A stretch of DNA of 33,592 nt from an archaeon (GCA_023245565.1 JAHFKB010000008.1:1-33592); one strand, 5' to 3'; positions 1-8,241 are shown, counted from the first letter of the stretch. Notes: generated from the letters alone by a model not told the origin. Program-made: numbers and translations.

Positions 1-2
1 GA

Positions 3-701
3 AATTCTATCTGAACCATTAAAATTTCCCTTAGGAACTCCATCAATTAATAATTTAGTATGGGGGACAGCACCTATGAATCCTAAAAATTTTCTAGTGG
101 GGTCATCATCTAAAATATAAGATGAAAAATTCAACCAATGTCTTTTAGCTTTTAATTCTTGAATAGTTTTCCCATAAACTTCACGATCCAATGGTCTTGA
201 TTTTGGCTGATTATATTCATGTTGAGTTCTTGCATTAGCTTGATCTACAAGAGTTATTAGTTTCTGAGAAGAAGGTTTGCCTGTTTTTAATTCTTTCCAA
301 GCAGATTTCCATTCATTTGATTCATATGGATGCAATTCAATTAATTCATTCCAAAGCAACTCAGAATAAAATTTCTTTGGGTCTTTTATATAGGGTTTAT
401 AATTCACTAAATTTTTATCTAATGCACTAACAAAGCAAATTTTATTTTTTCTTTTTTCATAAAATTTATTCCAATTTGGTAATTCATCAATACAAGGAAG
501 GCACCATTCTGACCAAACATGAACTAAGGTAATTCCATTTAAATCATCTAGATAAAACTTCCAAAATTGTTCTGGTTCTTTTTGAGGATCAACATAATCT
601 TCTATACTAAAGAGAAATGGTCTTTGCTTTGAAGTTGCTGAACCACTAAGTAAGGTTAATGCAGAAAACCCCAATAATAAATCTCTTCTTGTTAATGTCA
701 T
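3..701 (-). CDS. Tat-exported thioredoxin-fold protein (TlpA/ResA-like), 3' end cut off by window
   Basis: Reading frame open from ATG at 701 to the window edge (233 codons, C-terminus missing). The N-terminus has a twin-arginine signal: Thr-Arg-Arg-Asp-Leu-Leu-Leu at residues 4-10, then a hydrophobic run to about residue 22. A strand followed by Trp-Cys-Leu-Pro-Cys (Cys67 and Cys70) gives the redox CXXC of membrane-associated thiol-disulfide oxidoreductases. Near the end a Val-Pro-His-Thr stretch before a hydrophobic strand matches the thioredoxin cis-proline loop. About 130 residues lie between CXXC and this loop, much more than in ordinary TlpA/ResA proteins, so there is a large helical insertion of unknown role. 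Inferred function: reducing or exchanging disulfides outside the membrane. It follows top6A by 43 bases and may have its own promoter (TTTTTAAG near 722-729). Family fairly sure; substrate unknown. Confidence 0.75.
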   Translation of the reverse strand, partial: MTLTRRDLLLGFSALTLLSGSATSKQRPFLFSIEDYVDPQKEPEQFWKFYLDDLNGITLVHVWSEWCLPCIDELPNWNKFYEKRKNKICFVSALDKNLVNYKPYIKDPKKFYSELLWNELIELHPYESNEWKSAWKELKTGKPSSQKLITLVDQANARTQHEYNQPKSRPLDREVYGKTIQELKAKRHWLNFSSYILDDDPTRKFLGFIGAVPHTKLLIDGVPKGNFNGSDRI

Positions 702-744
702 AAAATTATAAATTCAAAAAGACTTAAAAAGTTAACTCTGAAAA

Positions 745-1836
745 TTAATCTAAAAATTCTTTATTCCTAATTTTATCAGGTAAGTATTTTTCAGATACAA
801 AACTTATTCCTCTAGAACTCAAAGCCTGAATTTCAACTTTAGCTTTAAAATCCTTCATCATTTTAAATTGTCTCTGCCAAGCTTTATTATCTTTAAACCA
901 ATCATACTCACTTACTTGTTTAATTCTAGCATAATCTTTCTCATCTAATTTAATAAAATGTTTTTTTAAATCATATTTCTCAATATCATCCATAGTAATT
1001 CCAATATATTTTACACCTGGAATTGTTAATCTTTCAGAAGCATGAGCTAAAGCAATACTTCCATATTTAATTACAGAATAAATATATGCTCCATAAATAT
1101 CACCGTCGCATAAAACATAAATTGGTAATTCATATTCTTCATACAATCTTTGTAATAATCTTCTAATTCCTCTAGTAGTTTGTCCTTGTGATGAAACAAT
1201 TATAGCATCATTCTTTAACCAATATTTATCTTCATTCAAACGTTCCCAAACAGCAGCCTTCTCCATGTATAAAACATATTTAGCACTAACTTTCTTAAAA
1301 GTAATTTCTTCAACATTAGAAGGAATAGCCCAGCCCCCACTTCCTAATTTACTCCAGTCAATTGTATCTCCCTTATCTTCAATAACAACTTTACCAGCAA
1401 CACTTCCATTTTTATTTGCATTAACATGTAATTGTTCTCTAGATAAACCAGTAATAACTTCTAAATCTTCAATAGCTTTATCAGATTCAGGCTGATCATC
1501 AACTAAATTTATATTAGTTCCCGGAATAGTTTTCTTAACCATATAAAATACATCTCTAAGACTAGAATGTTTTCCACTATCTAACAATTTATCTTTAATT
1601 GTAGAAGCAACTTCAATAGTTTGTAAGAATTTTTTAGCATGAGCAACATTAAAAAAAGCTCTAGTACCTTTTTTATCACCTAATTTTAAAGTTTTACTTT
1701 TAGTATCATAAATAATATTGCTTAAATTTCTTAATGGAAATACTATTTCTGGATTTCTGCCTTTTTTAATTTGTTCAATTAATTTCATTCCTAATTCTTT
1801 CAATGAATTTTTTGCATTACCTTGTTTAGCTGGCAT
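745..1836 (-). CDS. top6A: DNA topoisomerase VI subunit A (Spo11-like DNA-cleaving subunit)
   Basis: 363 residues, normal family length. Top6A makes the transient double-strand break through a tyrosine. The winged-helix part carries Leu-Arg-Asp-Val-Phe-Tyr with the likely catalytic Tyr98. The Toprim part shows the metal-binding acids Glu192 and Asp-Gly-Asp at 244-246, followed by the Tyr-Gly-Ala stretch typical of Top6A. With subunit B it forms the A2B2 enzyme that relaxes supercoils and decatenates DNA in archaea. It overlaps the end of top6B by 11 bases and has a good Shine-Dalgarno (AGGAG, 6 bases before the ATG), so translation is coupled to top6B. Nothing appears broken. Confidence 0.96.
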   Translation of the reverse strand: MPAKQGNAKNSLKELGMKLIEQIKKGRNPEIVFPLRNLSNIIYDTKSKTLKLGDKKGTRAFFNVAHAKKFLQTIEVASTIKDKLLDSGKHSSLRDVFYMVKKTIPGTNINLVDDQPESDKAIEDLEVITGLSREQLHVNANKNGSVAGKVVIEDKGDTIDWSKLGSGGWAIPSNVEEITFKKVSAKYVLYMEKAAVWERLNEDKYWLKNDAIIVSSQGQTTRGIRRLLQRLYEEYELPIYVLCDGDIYGAYIYSVIKYGSIALAHASERLTIPGVKYIGITMDDIEKYDLKKHFIKLDEKDYARIKQVSEYDWFKDNKAWQRQFKMMKDFKAKVEIQALSSRGISFVSEKYLPDKIRNKEFLD

Positions 1837-3472
1837 CTGTATCTCCTAACGTAGTTTGTTTTTCACCAAACGCAACATTCTTACCTTTAATTTCAGTTTG
1901 TTCGGCTTCTTTAACATCAGATAATAAATCTTTCATATTTTTCTTTAAAATTTTTTCAAGTTCTTCTTGTATTTTTTCTTTTTTCTCTCCAGTTAAATTA
2001 GATAAAGAATTTGCTAATTCGGGAATATATTTTTCAAATAAATTAATTCTTTCTTGTTGTTCTCTTGCTCTAACATTTTTCCTTATATAAGAAGCCATTT
2101 GTCTTCCAACTTCTTGTAAAGCTAATTTCATTTCTTTAATTATTTCAGGATAATGAGCAATAGCTTCTTTAGCTTCAGAAGTAAATGGAACCCAAACACT
2201 AGCCATATGAACAACAACTATAACAGGACCAACAGGAATACTATCTTTACTCTGGCTTATTCCATAACTTTTCCAAGCAGTATCCATTATACTTTCAGTA
2301 GTAGCACAAGCACCTTGTTGATATAATAAAGGAACTCTATTTGCAAATCTCATAATTTTAATATGTTCTTCTTTTTCTAAGCTTCCACCATAAGCTAAAC
2401 CTACTTCAATTAAAAAAGGATTTCCTCTATAAACAGAAGGAGGTCTAGTAACTGCACAATAGAATTCAGCATTAATTTCTTTTTTCAAACCTTTAATCAA
2501 AGCTTCTTCTTTTAATGGAGATAAACAATCTGTTGGAGGAGCAATAATTTTTGTATTTTGTATTGAACCAAATAAAGATTCAGCTTCATCCCTTGCAATA
2601 GTACTTGGTCTTGCTCTAGGATTTAATTTAGCTTTCTCACAAATCTCATGAGCTAATTGTTGACTTATTCTTGAAAAATCACCTTGTAAAAAAGCAGATA
2701 ATGTTCCAGCACTGCTAGATTGCATCATTCTAATTAATACTCCAAGTTCTACACCATAGGGATGTGGCTTAATTTCTTTAGCTTCCTTTGGTAATTCATT
2801 CATAACTCTTGCATAAGTTAAAGTTTCTTTTTCAGGAGTTCTATAAGTAATTTGAGCATGAGGATTAATTAATGCAATTTCTTTTATATATTCATCAACA
2901 CTTTGTTTTCCTTTTTGATATGTTCCTTGTAATTCAACTTCTATTCTAACTCCATGTTCTTTTTTCCATTCAACAGTTTTATCTTCTTTAATTATTGGAT
3001 CATTTTTTTGTGTATCTAAATGAATTTCAAAATAATGTGCTTGATGTTTAGGACTAATTCTAGAAGTAACATGCATTCCTTTACCTGTTGTTAATTGTCC
3101 ATATAATAATACTGCACTAATTCCTATTCCTTGCTGCCCCCGTGACTGACGTAATCTATGAAATTTACTTCCATATAATAATTTACCAAAAATTTTAGGA
3201 ATCTGTTCTTTAACAATTCCAGGACCATTATCTTCAACTATTACTTTAAATCTGTCTTCTTTAATTTGTTGTAATTCAACATAAATATCTGGTAAAATTC
3301 CAGCTTCTTGAGTTGCATCTAAAGAATTATCTACAGCTTCTTTAACTGCCATCAATAATGCTTTTCTAGGATTATCAAAACCAAGTAGATGTCTATTTTT
3401 TGCAAAGAACTCAGAAACAGAAATTTCTCTCTGTTTTTCAGCCATCTCATGTGCTTTAGTTCTTTCAGCCAT
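1826..3472 (-). CDS. top6B: DNA topoisomerase VI subunit B (GHKL ATPase subunit)
   Basis: 548 residues, normal length. GHKL ATPase motifs are in order: N-box Lys-Glu-Ala-Val-Asp-Asn-Ser at 44-50, G1 box Asp-Asn-Gly-Pro-Gly-Ile at 81-86, and G2 box Arg-Gly-Gln-Gln-Gly-Ile-Gly at 111-117. The helix-two-turn-helix and transducer regions follow. ATP binding dimerises this subunit and drives strand passage through the break made by subunit A. ATG at 3472 has a likely TATA box (TTTATAAG near 3503-3510); a second in-frame ATG nine codons later is also possible because the first ten residues look like a loose duplication (Met-Ala-Glu twice). It is the first gene of the top6B-top6A operon. Confidence 0.96.
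   Translation of the reverse strand: MAERTKAHEMAEKQREISVSEFFAKNRHLLGFDNPRKALLMAVKEAVDNSLDATQEAGILPDIYVELQQIKEDRFKVIVEDNGPGIVKEQIPKIFGKLLYGSKFHRLRQSRGQQGIGISAVLLYGQLTTGKGMHVTSRISPKHQAHYFEIHLDTQKNDPIIKEDKTVEWKKEHGVRIEVELQGTYQKGKQSVDEYIKEIALINPHAQITYRTPEKETLTYARVMNELPKEAKEIKPHPYGVELGVLIRMMQSSSAGTLSAFLQGDFSRISQQLAHEICEKAKLNPRARPSTIARDEAESLFGSIQNTKIIAPPTDCLSPLKEEALIKGLKKEINAEFYCAVTRPPSVYRGNPFLIEVGLAYGGSLEKEEHIKIMRFANRVPLLYQQGACATTESIMDTAWKSYGISQSKDSIPVGPVIVVVHMASVWVPFTSEAKEAIAHYPEIIKEMKLALQEVGRQMASYIRKNVRAREQQERINLFEKYIPELANSLSNLTGEKKEKIQEELEKILKKNMKDLLSDVKEAEQTEIKGKNVAFGEKQTTLGDTDAS
1843..1847 (-). promoter_or_regulatory. Shine-Dalgarno of top6A
   Basis: AGGAG on the minus strand, six bases before the top6A ATG at 1836 and inside the end of top6B. 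It fixes the start of top6A and indicates re-initiation or coupled translation after top6B. Confidence 0.75.
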
Positions 3473-3544
3473 CTCTTTTCAAAGATGCATCGCAAGAACT
3501 TACTTATAAATTTTGCTCTAAAAAATTATATATATTTTAATAAA

Positions 3545-4204
3545 TTATTTATCTAAATCAAAAATATTTCTAATAGTTAAATCATTTAAAGAATTAACAA
3601 TCCTATCTGCAGATTCAAAATCTTTCTTTTTTTGAAATTTATTAGTTAAACCAATTGTTTTCATACCAATAGATCTAGCAATAGATAAACCACCATTATC
3701 ATCACTAATATAAAGACATTCATTTAAATTTACTTTTAATTTTCCAGCTTCATTTAATAAAAATTCTGGATCTGGTCTATATTTTTTAATATCTTCTAAA
3801 GCAGTAATTGCATCAAATTTTCTTAAAGAAATACCTAAAATTTCTAAATCTTCAATAAGATATTTTTTGGGGAAAAAACTTACAATCCCAATTTTAAAAT
3901 TATTTTGTTTTAAATTATTTATTAATTTTACAACACCATAATTTGGTTTTATTTTAAACTTTGTCATTAGCTCTTTAGCTAATTTTCTAGTCTCTTTACT
4001 AAAATTTTCATAATCTAAATTTAACTCATATTTTTTGTTCCAAAAATTTATTTGATCTTTCAAAGCCCAGCCTAAAGTTTCATTTAGTTCTTTTTTAGAT
4101 CTTTTAATATTAAATTGTTTAAAATATAAATCTCTAGCTTTTTGCATATAGGGTGTCGAATTATATAAAACCCCATTAAATCCAAAAATTACAGCTTTTA
4201 TCAT
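3545..4204 (-). CDS. HAD-superfamily protein lacking motif I aspartates (probable pseudo-phosphatase)
   Basis: 219 residues with the overall layout of phosphoglycolate-phosphatase-like HAD proteins: N-terminal strand, helical cap (about 15-85), Ser of motif II in Gly-Ile-Val-Ser (about 106-109), Lys-Lys-Tyr-Arg-Pro-Asp-Pro of motif III, and Ser-Asp-Asp of motif IV at 167-169. The hallmark Asp-x-Asp of motif I is replaced: the N-terminus reads Phe-Gly-Phe-Asn-Gly-Val, so nucleophile position 8 is Gly and acid/base position 10 is Asn. The paralogue at 6315-6956 keeps Asp8 and Asp10 in an otherwise similar start. Phosphatase activity is therefore unlikely; a binding or regulatory role is inference. 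It follows the 70-residue ORF with one base between, so it is probably in the cupin operon. Confidence 0.85.
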   Translation of the reverse strand: MIKAVIFGFNGVLYNSTPYMQKARDLYFKQFNIKRSKKELNETLGWALKDQINFWNKKYELNLDYENFSKETRKLAKELMTKFKIKPNYGVVKLINNLKQNNFKIGIVSFFPKKYLIEDLEILGISLRKFDAITALEDIKKYRPDPEFLLNEAGKLKVNLNECLYISDDNGGLSIARSIGMKTIGLTNKFQKKKDFESADRIVNSLNDLTIRNIFDLDK

Positions 4205-4205
4205 T

Positions 4206-4418
4206 TTAACCTTTTGAATATTTATCTAAATTATAAGTTCCATTATCTTCATTATTTCTAATAATATAAACATAAGTAGTACCTGAACTTTGTCTTTGAA
4301 GATTAATAGTCAAAATTTCTCTAAGAGTATTTAAATCTGGAAGCCTTGATCCTCCAGAATAAGATAAACCTGATTTTCTTACTGCATCATCAATTGTTTT
4401 AATTATATTTTTAGCCAT
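4206..4418 (-). CDS. Small protein of unknown function (70 residues)
   Basis: Not recognised. ATG at 4418 lies 12 bases after the cupin stop codon, and its stop is one base before the next gene's ATG, so it sits in a tight three-gene operon. The N-terminal half is predicted helical, with a Ser-Gly-Gly-Ser loop at about 20-24 and an amphipathic Thr-Leu-Arg-Glu-Ile-Leu stretch. The C-terminal half has a Tyr-Val-Tyr-Ile-Ile strand followed by a polar tail. No cysteines or membrane segment. Spacing and composition favour a real gene. Confidence 0.6.
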   Translation of the reverse strand: MAKNIIKTIDDAVRKSGLSYSGGSRLPDLNTLREILTINLQRQSSGTTYVYIIRNNEDNGTYNLDKYSKG

Positions 4419-4430
4419 TTTATATAAAAA

Positions 4431-4775
4431 TTATAAATAATTAGCTCCTTTTTCCAAAATAATTTTATCATCTTCATTAAATTCTTGTCTTACAACAATG
4501 ACATTACTATCTTCTAATGTTTCAATAACTCTATGAATTTCTCCTGGATAAACTTGTACAACATCACCATTAGAAAAAATAATTTTTTCACTATTAATTT
4601 CTATTATTATCTTTCCTGTCAGAATTATATAAAATTCGTGACCTTTGGGATGATAATGTAAATCATCAGAAACTCCTTTTATATTTTTTAAACTATTAAT
4701 TCTTATTGGTGAACCTGTATGAATCCCGCATACTTTTTTCATTTGTTTTTCAAAAGCTAAATTGTATTTTTTCAT
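4431..4775 (-). CDS. Cupin-domain protein
   Basis: 114 residues forming a single small beta-barrel cupin. Motif 1 supplies metal ligands His40, His42 and Glu47 (His-Tyr-His-x4-Glu), followed by the strand-Gly at about 54. Motif 2 contains Pro-Gly-Glu-Ile-His with His81. These four residues usually bind a divalent metal. The substrate cannot be told from sequence; small stand-alone cupins include sugar isomerases, dioxygenases and sensor proteins. It is the first gene of an operon, with a TATA-like element about 25 bases upstream (near 4796-4805), so the mRNA is probably leaderless. Confidence 0.85.
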   Translation of the reverse strand: MKKYNLAFEKQMKKVCGIHTGSPIRINSLKNIKGVSDDLHYHPKGHEFYIILTGKIIIEINSEKIIFSNGDVVQVYPGEIHRVIETLEDSNVIVVRQEFNEDDKIILEKGANYL

Positions 4776-4839
4776 AAGAAATGATAGATTTAATTAAATA
4801 TAAACTTTTAGCTTAAAAACTTAAGTTTTTTAGAAAACC

Positions 4840-4847
4840 TTATAAAA
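4840..4847 (+). promoter_or_regulatory. TATA box of the AbrB-PhoU gene
   Basis: TTATAAAA centred about 24 bases before the ATG at 4868, the spacing expected for a leaderless archaeal transcript. The 92-base divergent gap also holds a separate element for the cupin gene. Confidence 0.6.
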
Positions 4848-4867
4848 CAGTTAATTAAGCTTATTTT

Positions 4868-5743
4868 ATGAAAAGAAAACTAGTTCAAATGGGTAAACAT
4901 ACATTAATGACTGCAATTCCAAGTAAGTGGATAAATAAACACAATTTAAAAAAAGGAGATTTTATTGAATTCACAGAAATAGACAATAAACTAATAGCAA
5001 CTTCTACAGTTGAAATATTTGAGAAAAAAACAGAGATAAATTTAATTTCTTCAACAACAATGGTTGTATGGCGTAGTATTCAACCAACTTATACTTCAGG
5101 TTATGATGAGGTTAAAATAAAGTTCAAAGATGAAAAAGCACTTCAGTTAATTGAGAATGATATAAATAATTTAATCGGTTTTGAAATTGTAGAGACTAGA
5201 AAAGATTTTGTAATAGTTAAATCAGTTTCCAAACAATTAGATGAAGAATTTCCAACAATATTAAGAAGAGTTTTTTTTATTTTAAAAAATATGATGGAAA
5301 CCACAGAACAATCTTTAAAAAATAGGAGTAAATTTAAAGAAATAAAATCTTTAGAGAATACAATTAATAGATATACTATGTTTCTAAAAAGAATAATAAA
5401 CAGAAGAGGATATAAATATCCACACTACATGTATCTTTTAGTTACATTTTTGGAATTAACAGCAAATCATTTAGATTATATAAGAAGAGATTTTAAAAAC
5501 AACCCTAAAAAGAAAATTATTGAACAAGAAATAAAAGATTTTAATAAAATTTTAGAATTCAATAATAAAATATATGATCTTTATTATAATTACAATGATG
5601 AAAAATTTAATAATATTGCAGAAGAACTTCCCCATTTCAAATGGTTTGATAAAATAAAAGATCCAGAAATTAAATTTAATTTTAAAGCAATAACAGAATA
5701 TTTAGTACAAATTTCAAGACAGATAAAAGCATTAAATACTTAA
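4868..5743 (+). CDS. phoU: AbrB/SpoVT-type DNA-binding protein fused to a PhoU-like domain (phosphate regulator)
   Basis: 291 residues. Residues 1-47 form a swapped-hairpin AbrB/SpoVT domain: a Lys-rich start, Ala-Ile-Pro-Ser-Lys-Trp, then Leu-Lys-Lys-Gly-Asp-Phe-Ile-Glu. The rest is almost all helical and matches the PhoU-like layout of archaeal 'phosphate uptake regulator' proteins, which join an AbrB head to helical bundles. Likely role: DNA-bound regulator of phosphate or metal homeostasis. No phosphate transporter gene lies nearby, so the target is unknown. It faces the nucleotidyltransferase gene with a single base between stop codons. Confidence 0.82.
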   Translation: MKRKLVQMGKHTLMTAIPSKWINKHNLKKGDFIEFTEIDNKLIATSTVEIFEKKTEINLISSTTMVVWRSIQPTYTSGYDEVKIKFKDEKALQLIENDINNLIGFEIVETRKDFVIVKSVSKQLDEEFPTILRRVFFILKNMMETTEQSLKNRSKFKEIKSLENTINRYTMFLKRIINRRGYKYPHYMYLLVTFLELTANHLDYIRRDFKNNPKKKIIEQEIKDFNKILEFNNKIYDLYYNYNDEKFNNIAEELPHFKWFDKIKDPEIKFNFKAITEYLVQISRQIKALNT

Positions 5744-5744
5744 A

Positions 5745-6308
5745 TTAAGAATAAATTATTTTTAACTTAGGCCATTTCTTTTTCCAGTTCTTAGTTTTCA
5801 ATCTTTTAATATAAATTTCTTTATGATTAATAGATAAAGGATTAATTTTAATAATTAAATTAATAAGATCTTTAATTCCATGTGGTGCAATTAAAACTAA
5901 ATTATTATTTCTATTTAATTTTACACCAACACAAGTTGCAGTTTCATTAAACCTAGCTAAACCATCTTTAGAAAATTTGTAAGGTTTATCTCCTTTCCAT
6001 AAAGCAATTCTAGCTTGATTAGTTACAGACCAATTAATAGAACTATTAATTTCACTTAATTTCTTTTGTATTTTTTCTTCAGTCTTCTCAGATAAATCTT
6101 TTTTATCAAAATAAATTATATCAACATCATTCATTTTAGTTCTTTTTTTATATCCATGTAAATAATCAAATACTTTATTTCTAACAAATCCAGCACCAAT
6201 CCACCAATCAGGTAAATTAAGATAATTAACAATTCTAAGAATATTCATCATCCATTTATCTTTTTTAATTAAATTCAAAATATCTTTTTTAGTTTTTAAT
6301 TTTTTCAT
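5745..6308 (-). CDS. Nucleotidyltransferase-fold protein (NTP_transf_6 / DUF925 family)
   Basis: 187 residues. The pol-beta-type nucleotidyltransferase core is visible: Gly-Ala-Gly-Phe-Val-Arg at 38-43 is the nucleotide-binding turn, followed by Asn-Asp-Val-Asp-Ile-Ile-Tyr-Phe-Asp, whose Asp61 and Asp63 are the metal-binding pair. The later Asn-Gln-Ala-Arg stretch and 'Glu-Thr-Ala-Thr-Cys-Val-Gly-Val' strand fit the NTP_transf_6 family, whose substrate is unknown. It is the last gene of a run starting at rio1 and lies six bases after the HAD gene, so a link to RNA modification or ribosome work is possible but unproven. Confidence 0.85.
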   Translation of the reverse strand: MKKLKTKKDILNLIKKDKWMMNILRIVNYLNLPDWWIGAGFVRNKVFDYLHGYKKRTKMNDVDIIYFDKKDLSEKTEEKIQKKLSEINSSINWSVTNQARIALWKGDKPYKFSKDGLARFNETATCVGVKLNRNNNLVLIAPHGIKDLINLIIKINPLSINHKEIYIKRLKTKNWKKKWPKLKIIYS

Positions 6309-6314
6309 TATTAA

Positions 6315-6956
6315 TCATTTATCAATTTCATTAATTGCTAAAAGAATATCTTCTGGTTTATTAACTCCTACCTTTTGTACATGTTCTGGAATGTCATTCT
6401 TATTATAACCCCAACCATACTCAACTAAAATTATATTTTCTATTCCTGCTCCTTTAGCATCATGATAATCATTTACTCTATCTCCAATAATTATTACTTC
6501 TTTAGGATTTAGTTTTTCCTCTTTTAATAAATTAATTATTTCAACAGTTTTTTTCATAGGACCTAATTTTCCAGCAACAATTTTATTAAAAAATTTGAAA
6601 ATACCAATTTTTCCTAATTTATTTTTAACTTCATCAAAAAGATTAGAGGAAACTAAAAATAATTTATATTTTTTAGATAAATTAATTATTACCTTATCTA
6701 TATTGAGAAAAAAGTTAGGGTCTTGTTTGTGTATTTCATTTTTGTAAATAACATCTGCTTTTTTTATTTCTTCTTGACTAAAACCCAAATTCCTCAAAAA
6801 AATTCGTGAATTTAATCCATATGCAATTTGAAAATCAAGAAATTCTTTTGGACAATTTTTATTAAGTTTATCACAAATTATCTGATAAACATTGTGAATG
6901 GTAGGAAATGAATCTACAATTACTCCATCATAATCAAATATTATTGCCTTTATCAT
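6315..6956 (-). CDS. HAD-family hydrolase, phosphoglycolate-phosphatase-like
   Basis: 213 residues with all four HAD motifs: Asp8-Tyr-Asp10-Gly-Val (nucleophile and acid/base), Val-Ser-Ser (motif II), a Lys in Gly-Pro-Met-Lys-Lys (motif III) and Gly-Asp-Arg-x-Asn-Asp (motif IV). The helical cap between motifs I and II is of the small C1 type found in phosphoglycolate phosphatases and beta-phosphoglucomutases. It probably removes phosphate from a small metabolite; the exact substrate is open. ATG at 6956 is one base after the KH gene's stop codon, so it is co-transcribed with rio1 and the KH gene. Confidence 0.9.
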   Translation of the reverse strand: MIKAIIFDYDGVIVDSFPTIHNVYQIICDKLNKNCPKEFLDFQIAYGLNSRIFLRNLGFSQEEIKKADVIYKNEIHKQDPNFFLNIDKVIINLSKKYKLFLVSSNLFDEVKNKLGKIGIFKFFNKIVAGKLGPMKKTVEIINLLKEEKLNPKEVIIIGDRVNDYHDAKGAGIENIILVEYGWGYNKNDIPEHVQKVGVNKPEDILLAINEIDK

Positions 6957-6957
6957 T

Positions 6958-7491
6958 TCAATACATTCTCTTTATCATTTCTTTTTTTTGTTTTTCTAAC
7001 CAAGCATAAACAGTAGAATGTCTGTTTCCAGCAAGTAAACTTTCAAAAGCTTTCCTAGCTAAACTAACTCCTTCATGTTCTCCAATTATAGAAATAGTTT
7101 TTCCATAAACAACAATTTTAGTATCTGTTAATTCCTCAATAGTTTTTCTAGCTTTACCTTCAGTTCCAATTATTCTAGATCTAACTCTAATTAAATTATT
7201 TTTAGAATTTCCAACATAATAAGTTAACTCAATCATCTCAAAATAATTATGTTCATCTAATAATTCCAAAGCAATTTCAGGATTAAATCCTCTTCCAATA
7301 GCTTTAACTATATTTTGACCAATTAATAAATTTAAACCATCATCTCCTTCTAAATTAACATCAGCTTCATTTGAATCAACAGTTATTTTTATACCTAAAG
7401 CTTTCTCTATTTTTTTCTTAACAGCGCCTTTTACTCCAAGTAAAACAGCTACTCTTTCTTTAGGTATTTTAACTTCATAATTAAATTCCAT
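6958..7491 (-). CDS. Two-KH-domain RNA-binding protein, archaeal Dim2/Pno1-like
   Basis: 177 residues containing two KH folds. The first has the RNA-contacting Gly-Val-Lys-Gly loop at 19-22; the second has Gly-Thr-Glu-Gly at 109-112. Between them lies the Gly-Arg-Gly-Phe-x-Pro-Glu-x-Ala stretch typical of archaeal Dim2 (Pno1/Krr1-related) proteins. Dim2 binds the 3' end of small-subunit rRNA and assists late maturation. The reading frame overlaps the end of rio1 by 11 bases, the classical archaeal neighbourhood: Rio1 kinase and Dim2 act in the same small-subunit assembly step. Confidence 0.92.
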   Translation of the reverse strand: MEFNYEVKIPKERVAVLLGVKGAVKKKIEKALGIKITVDSNEADVNLEGDDGLNLLIGQNIVKAIGRGFNPEIALELLDEHNYFEMIELTYYVGNSKNNLIRVRSRIIGTEGKARKTIEELTDTKIVVYGKTISIIGEHEGVSLARKAFESLLAGNRHSTVYAWLEKQKKEMIKRMY

Positions 7492-8191
7492 TTTTTATTA
7501 TTCCCTTCATTACAGTATTAACATCAATTTTTAAACTTAATTTATTAAAGTATCTCTCTAAGTTTTTAATATCTCTTTCTAATAACTCATCAACATTTGG
7601 ATAATCTAATCTAACTCCATGACTTAAATCTATAATATATGGTTTTTCATTATAATTTAAAATATTAAATTCACTTAAATCACCATGAATAAATCCTGCT
7701 TTGTAAAATAATTTTAAATTTTTAATTAATTCTTTACTAAACTTCTTTAAATCTTTAGGTCTACAATCTTTTAATCTAGGAGCAGCTTCTCCGCCATCAC
7801 CTATTAATTCCATAACTAAAACATTTTCACTTACAGCATAAGGAACAGGAACTTTAGCTCCAATTTTATTAGCTACTAATAAATTTCTATATTCCCTCTG
7901 TGCCCAAGCACTTATTACTTTTCTTCTCTGATTACTTAAACCTTTAAATCTTGCATCAGGTCCAATATATCTATACATTCTTTTAAAATCTGCATTATTA
8001 ACTCTATAAATTTTAATAATAACATAAGTTCCATCTTTTTTAATAGCTGTAAAAACATTGCTCTCTTTACCAATACTAACAGGACTTCTTAATTCATCAA
8101 AATAACCTTCACTTTCTAACTTAAAGATGGTTCTTAATGTTCTTTCATCAAAGACTCCTTTATATGTTCTAAATTTCTCCTTACCTTCCAT
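7481..8191 (-). CDS. rio1: RIO1-type serine/threonine protein kinase
   Basis: 236 residues with RIO1 motifs: Gly-Lys-Glu-Ser-Asn-Val-Phe P-loop (41-47), ATP-contacting Lys60 in Val-Ile-Ile-Lys, catalytic loop His-Gly-Asp-Leu-Ser-Glu-Phe-Asn (169-176, Asp171 catalytic) and metal-binding Ile-Asp-Leu-Ser with Asp188. The flexible-loop region with Arg-Met-Tyr-Arg-Tyr-Ile separates RIO1 from RIO2. RIO1 acts as an ATPase/kinase in late small-subunit maturation, which fits the overlapping Dim2-like gene. ATG at 8191 is 26 bases from the TATA element at 8213-8221, so the transcript is probably leaderless. Confidence 0.95.
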   Translation of the reverse strand: MEGKEKFRTYKGVFDERTLRTIFKLESEGYFDELRSPVSIGKESNVFTAIKKDGTYVIIKIYRVNNADFKRMYRYIGPDARFKGLSNQRRKVISAWAQREYRNLLVANKIGAKVPVPYAVSENVLVMELIGDGGEAAPRLKDCRPKDLKKFSKELIKNLKLFYKAGFIHGDLSEFNILNYNEKPYIIDLSHGVRLDYPNVDELLERDIKNLERYFNKLSLKIDVNTVMKGIIKNGI

Positions 8192-8212
8192 AACAATAAT
8201 TGACTAGAAATC

Positions 8213-8221
8213 TATATAAAT
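8213..8221. promoter_or_regulatory. Shared bidirectional TATA box between rio1 and the putative CDPS operon
   Basis: TATATAAAT lies in the middle of the 50-base gap 8192-8241. Its TATATA core is palindromic. It is about 26 bases from the rio1 ATG (minus strand) and about 25 from the ATG at 8242 (plus strand). No second TATA-like element fits either gene. Confidence 0.6.
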
Positions 8222-8241
8222 ATTAGTAAATCAAAAAACTT

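Noticed and set aside
1265..1495. Open frame on the plus strand inside top6A
   Set aside because: Lies entirely antisense to the conserved top6A gene and shows no family features.
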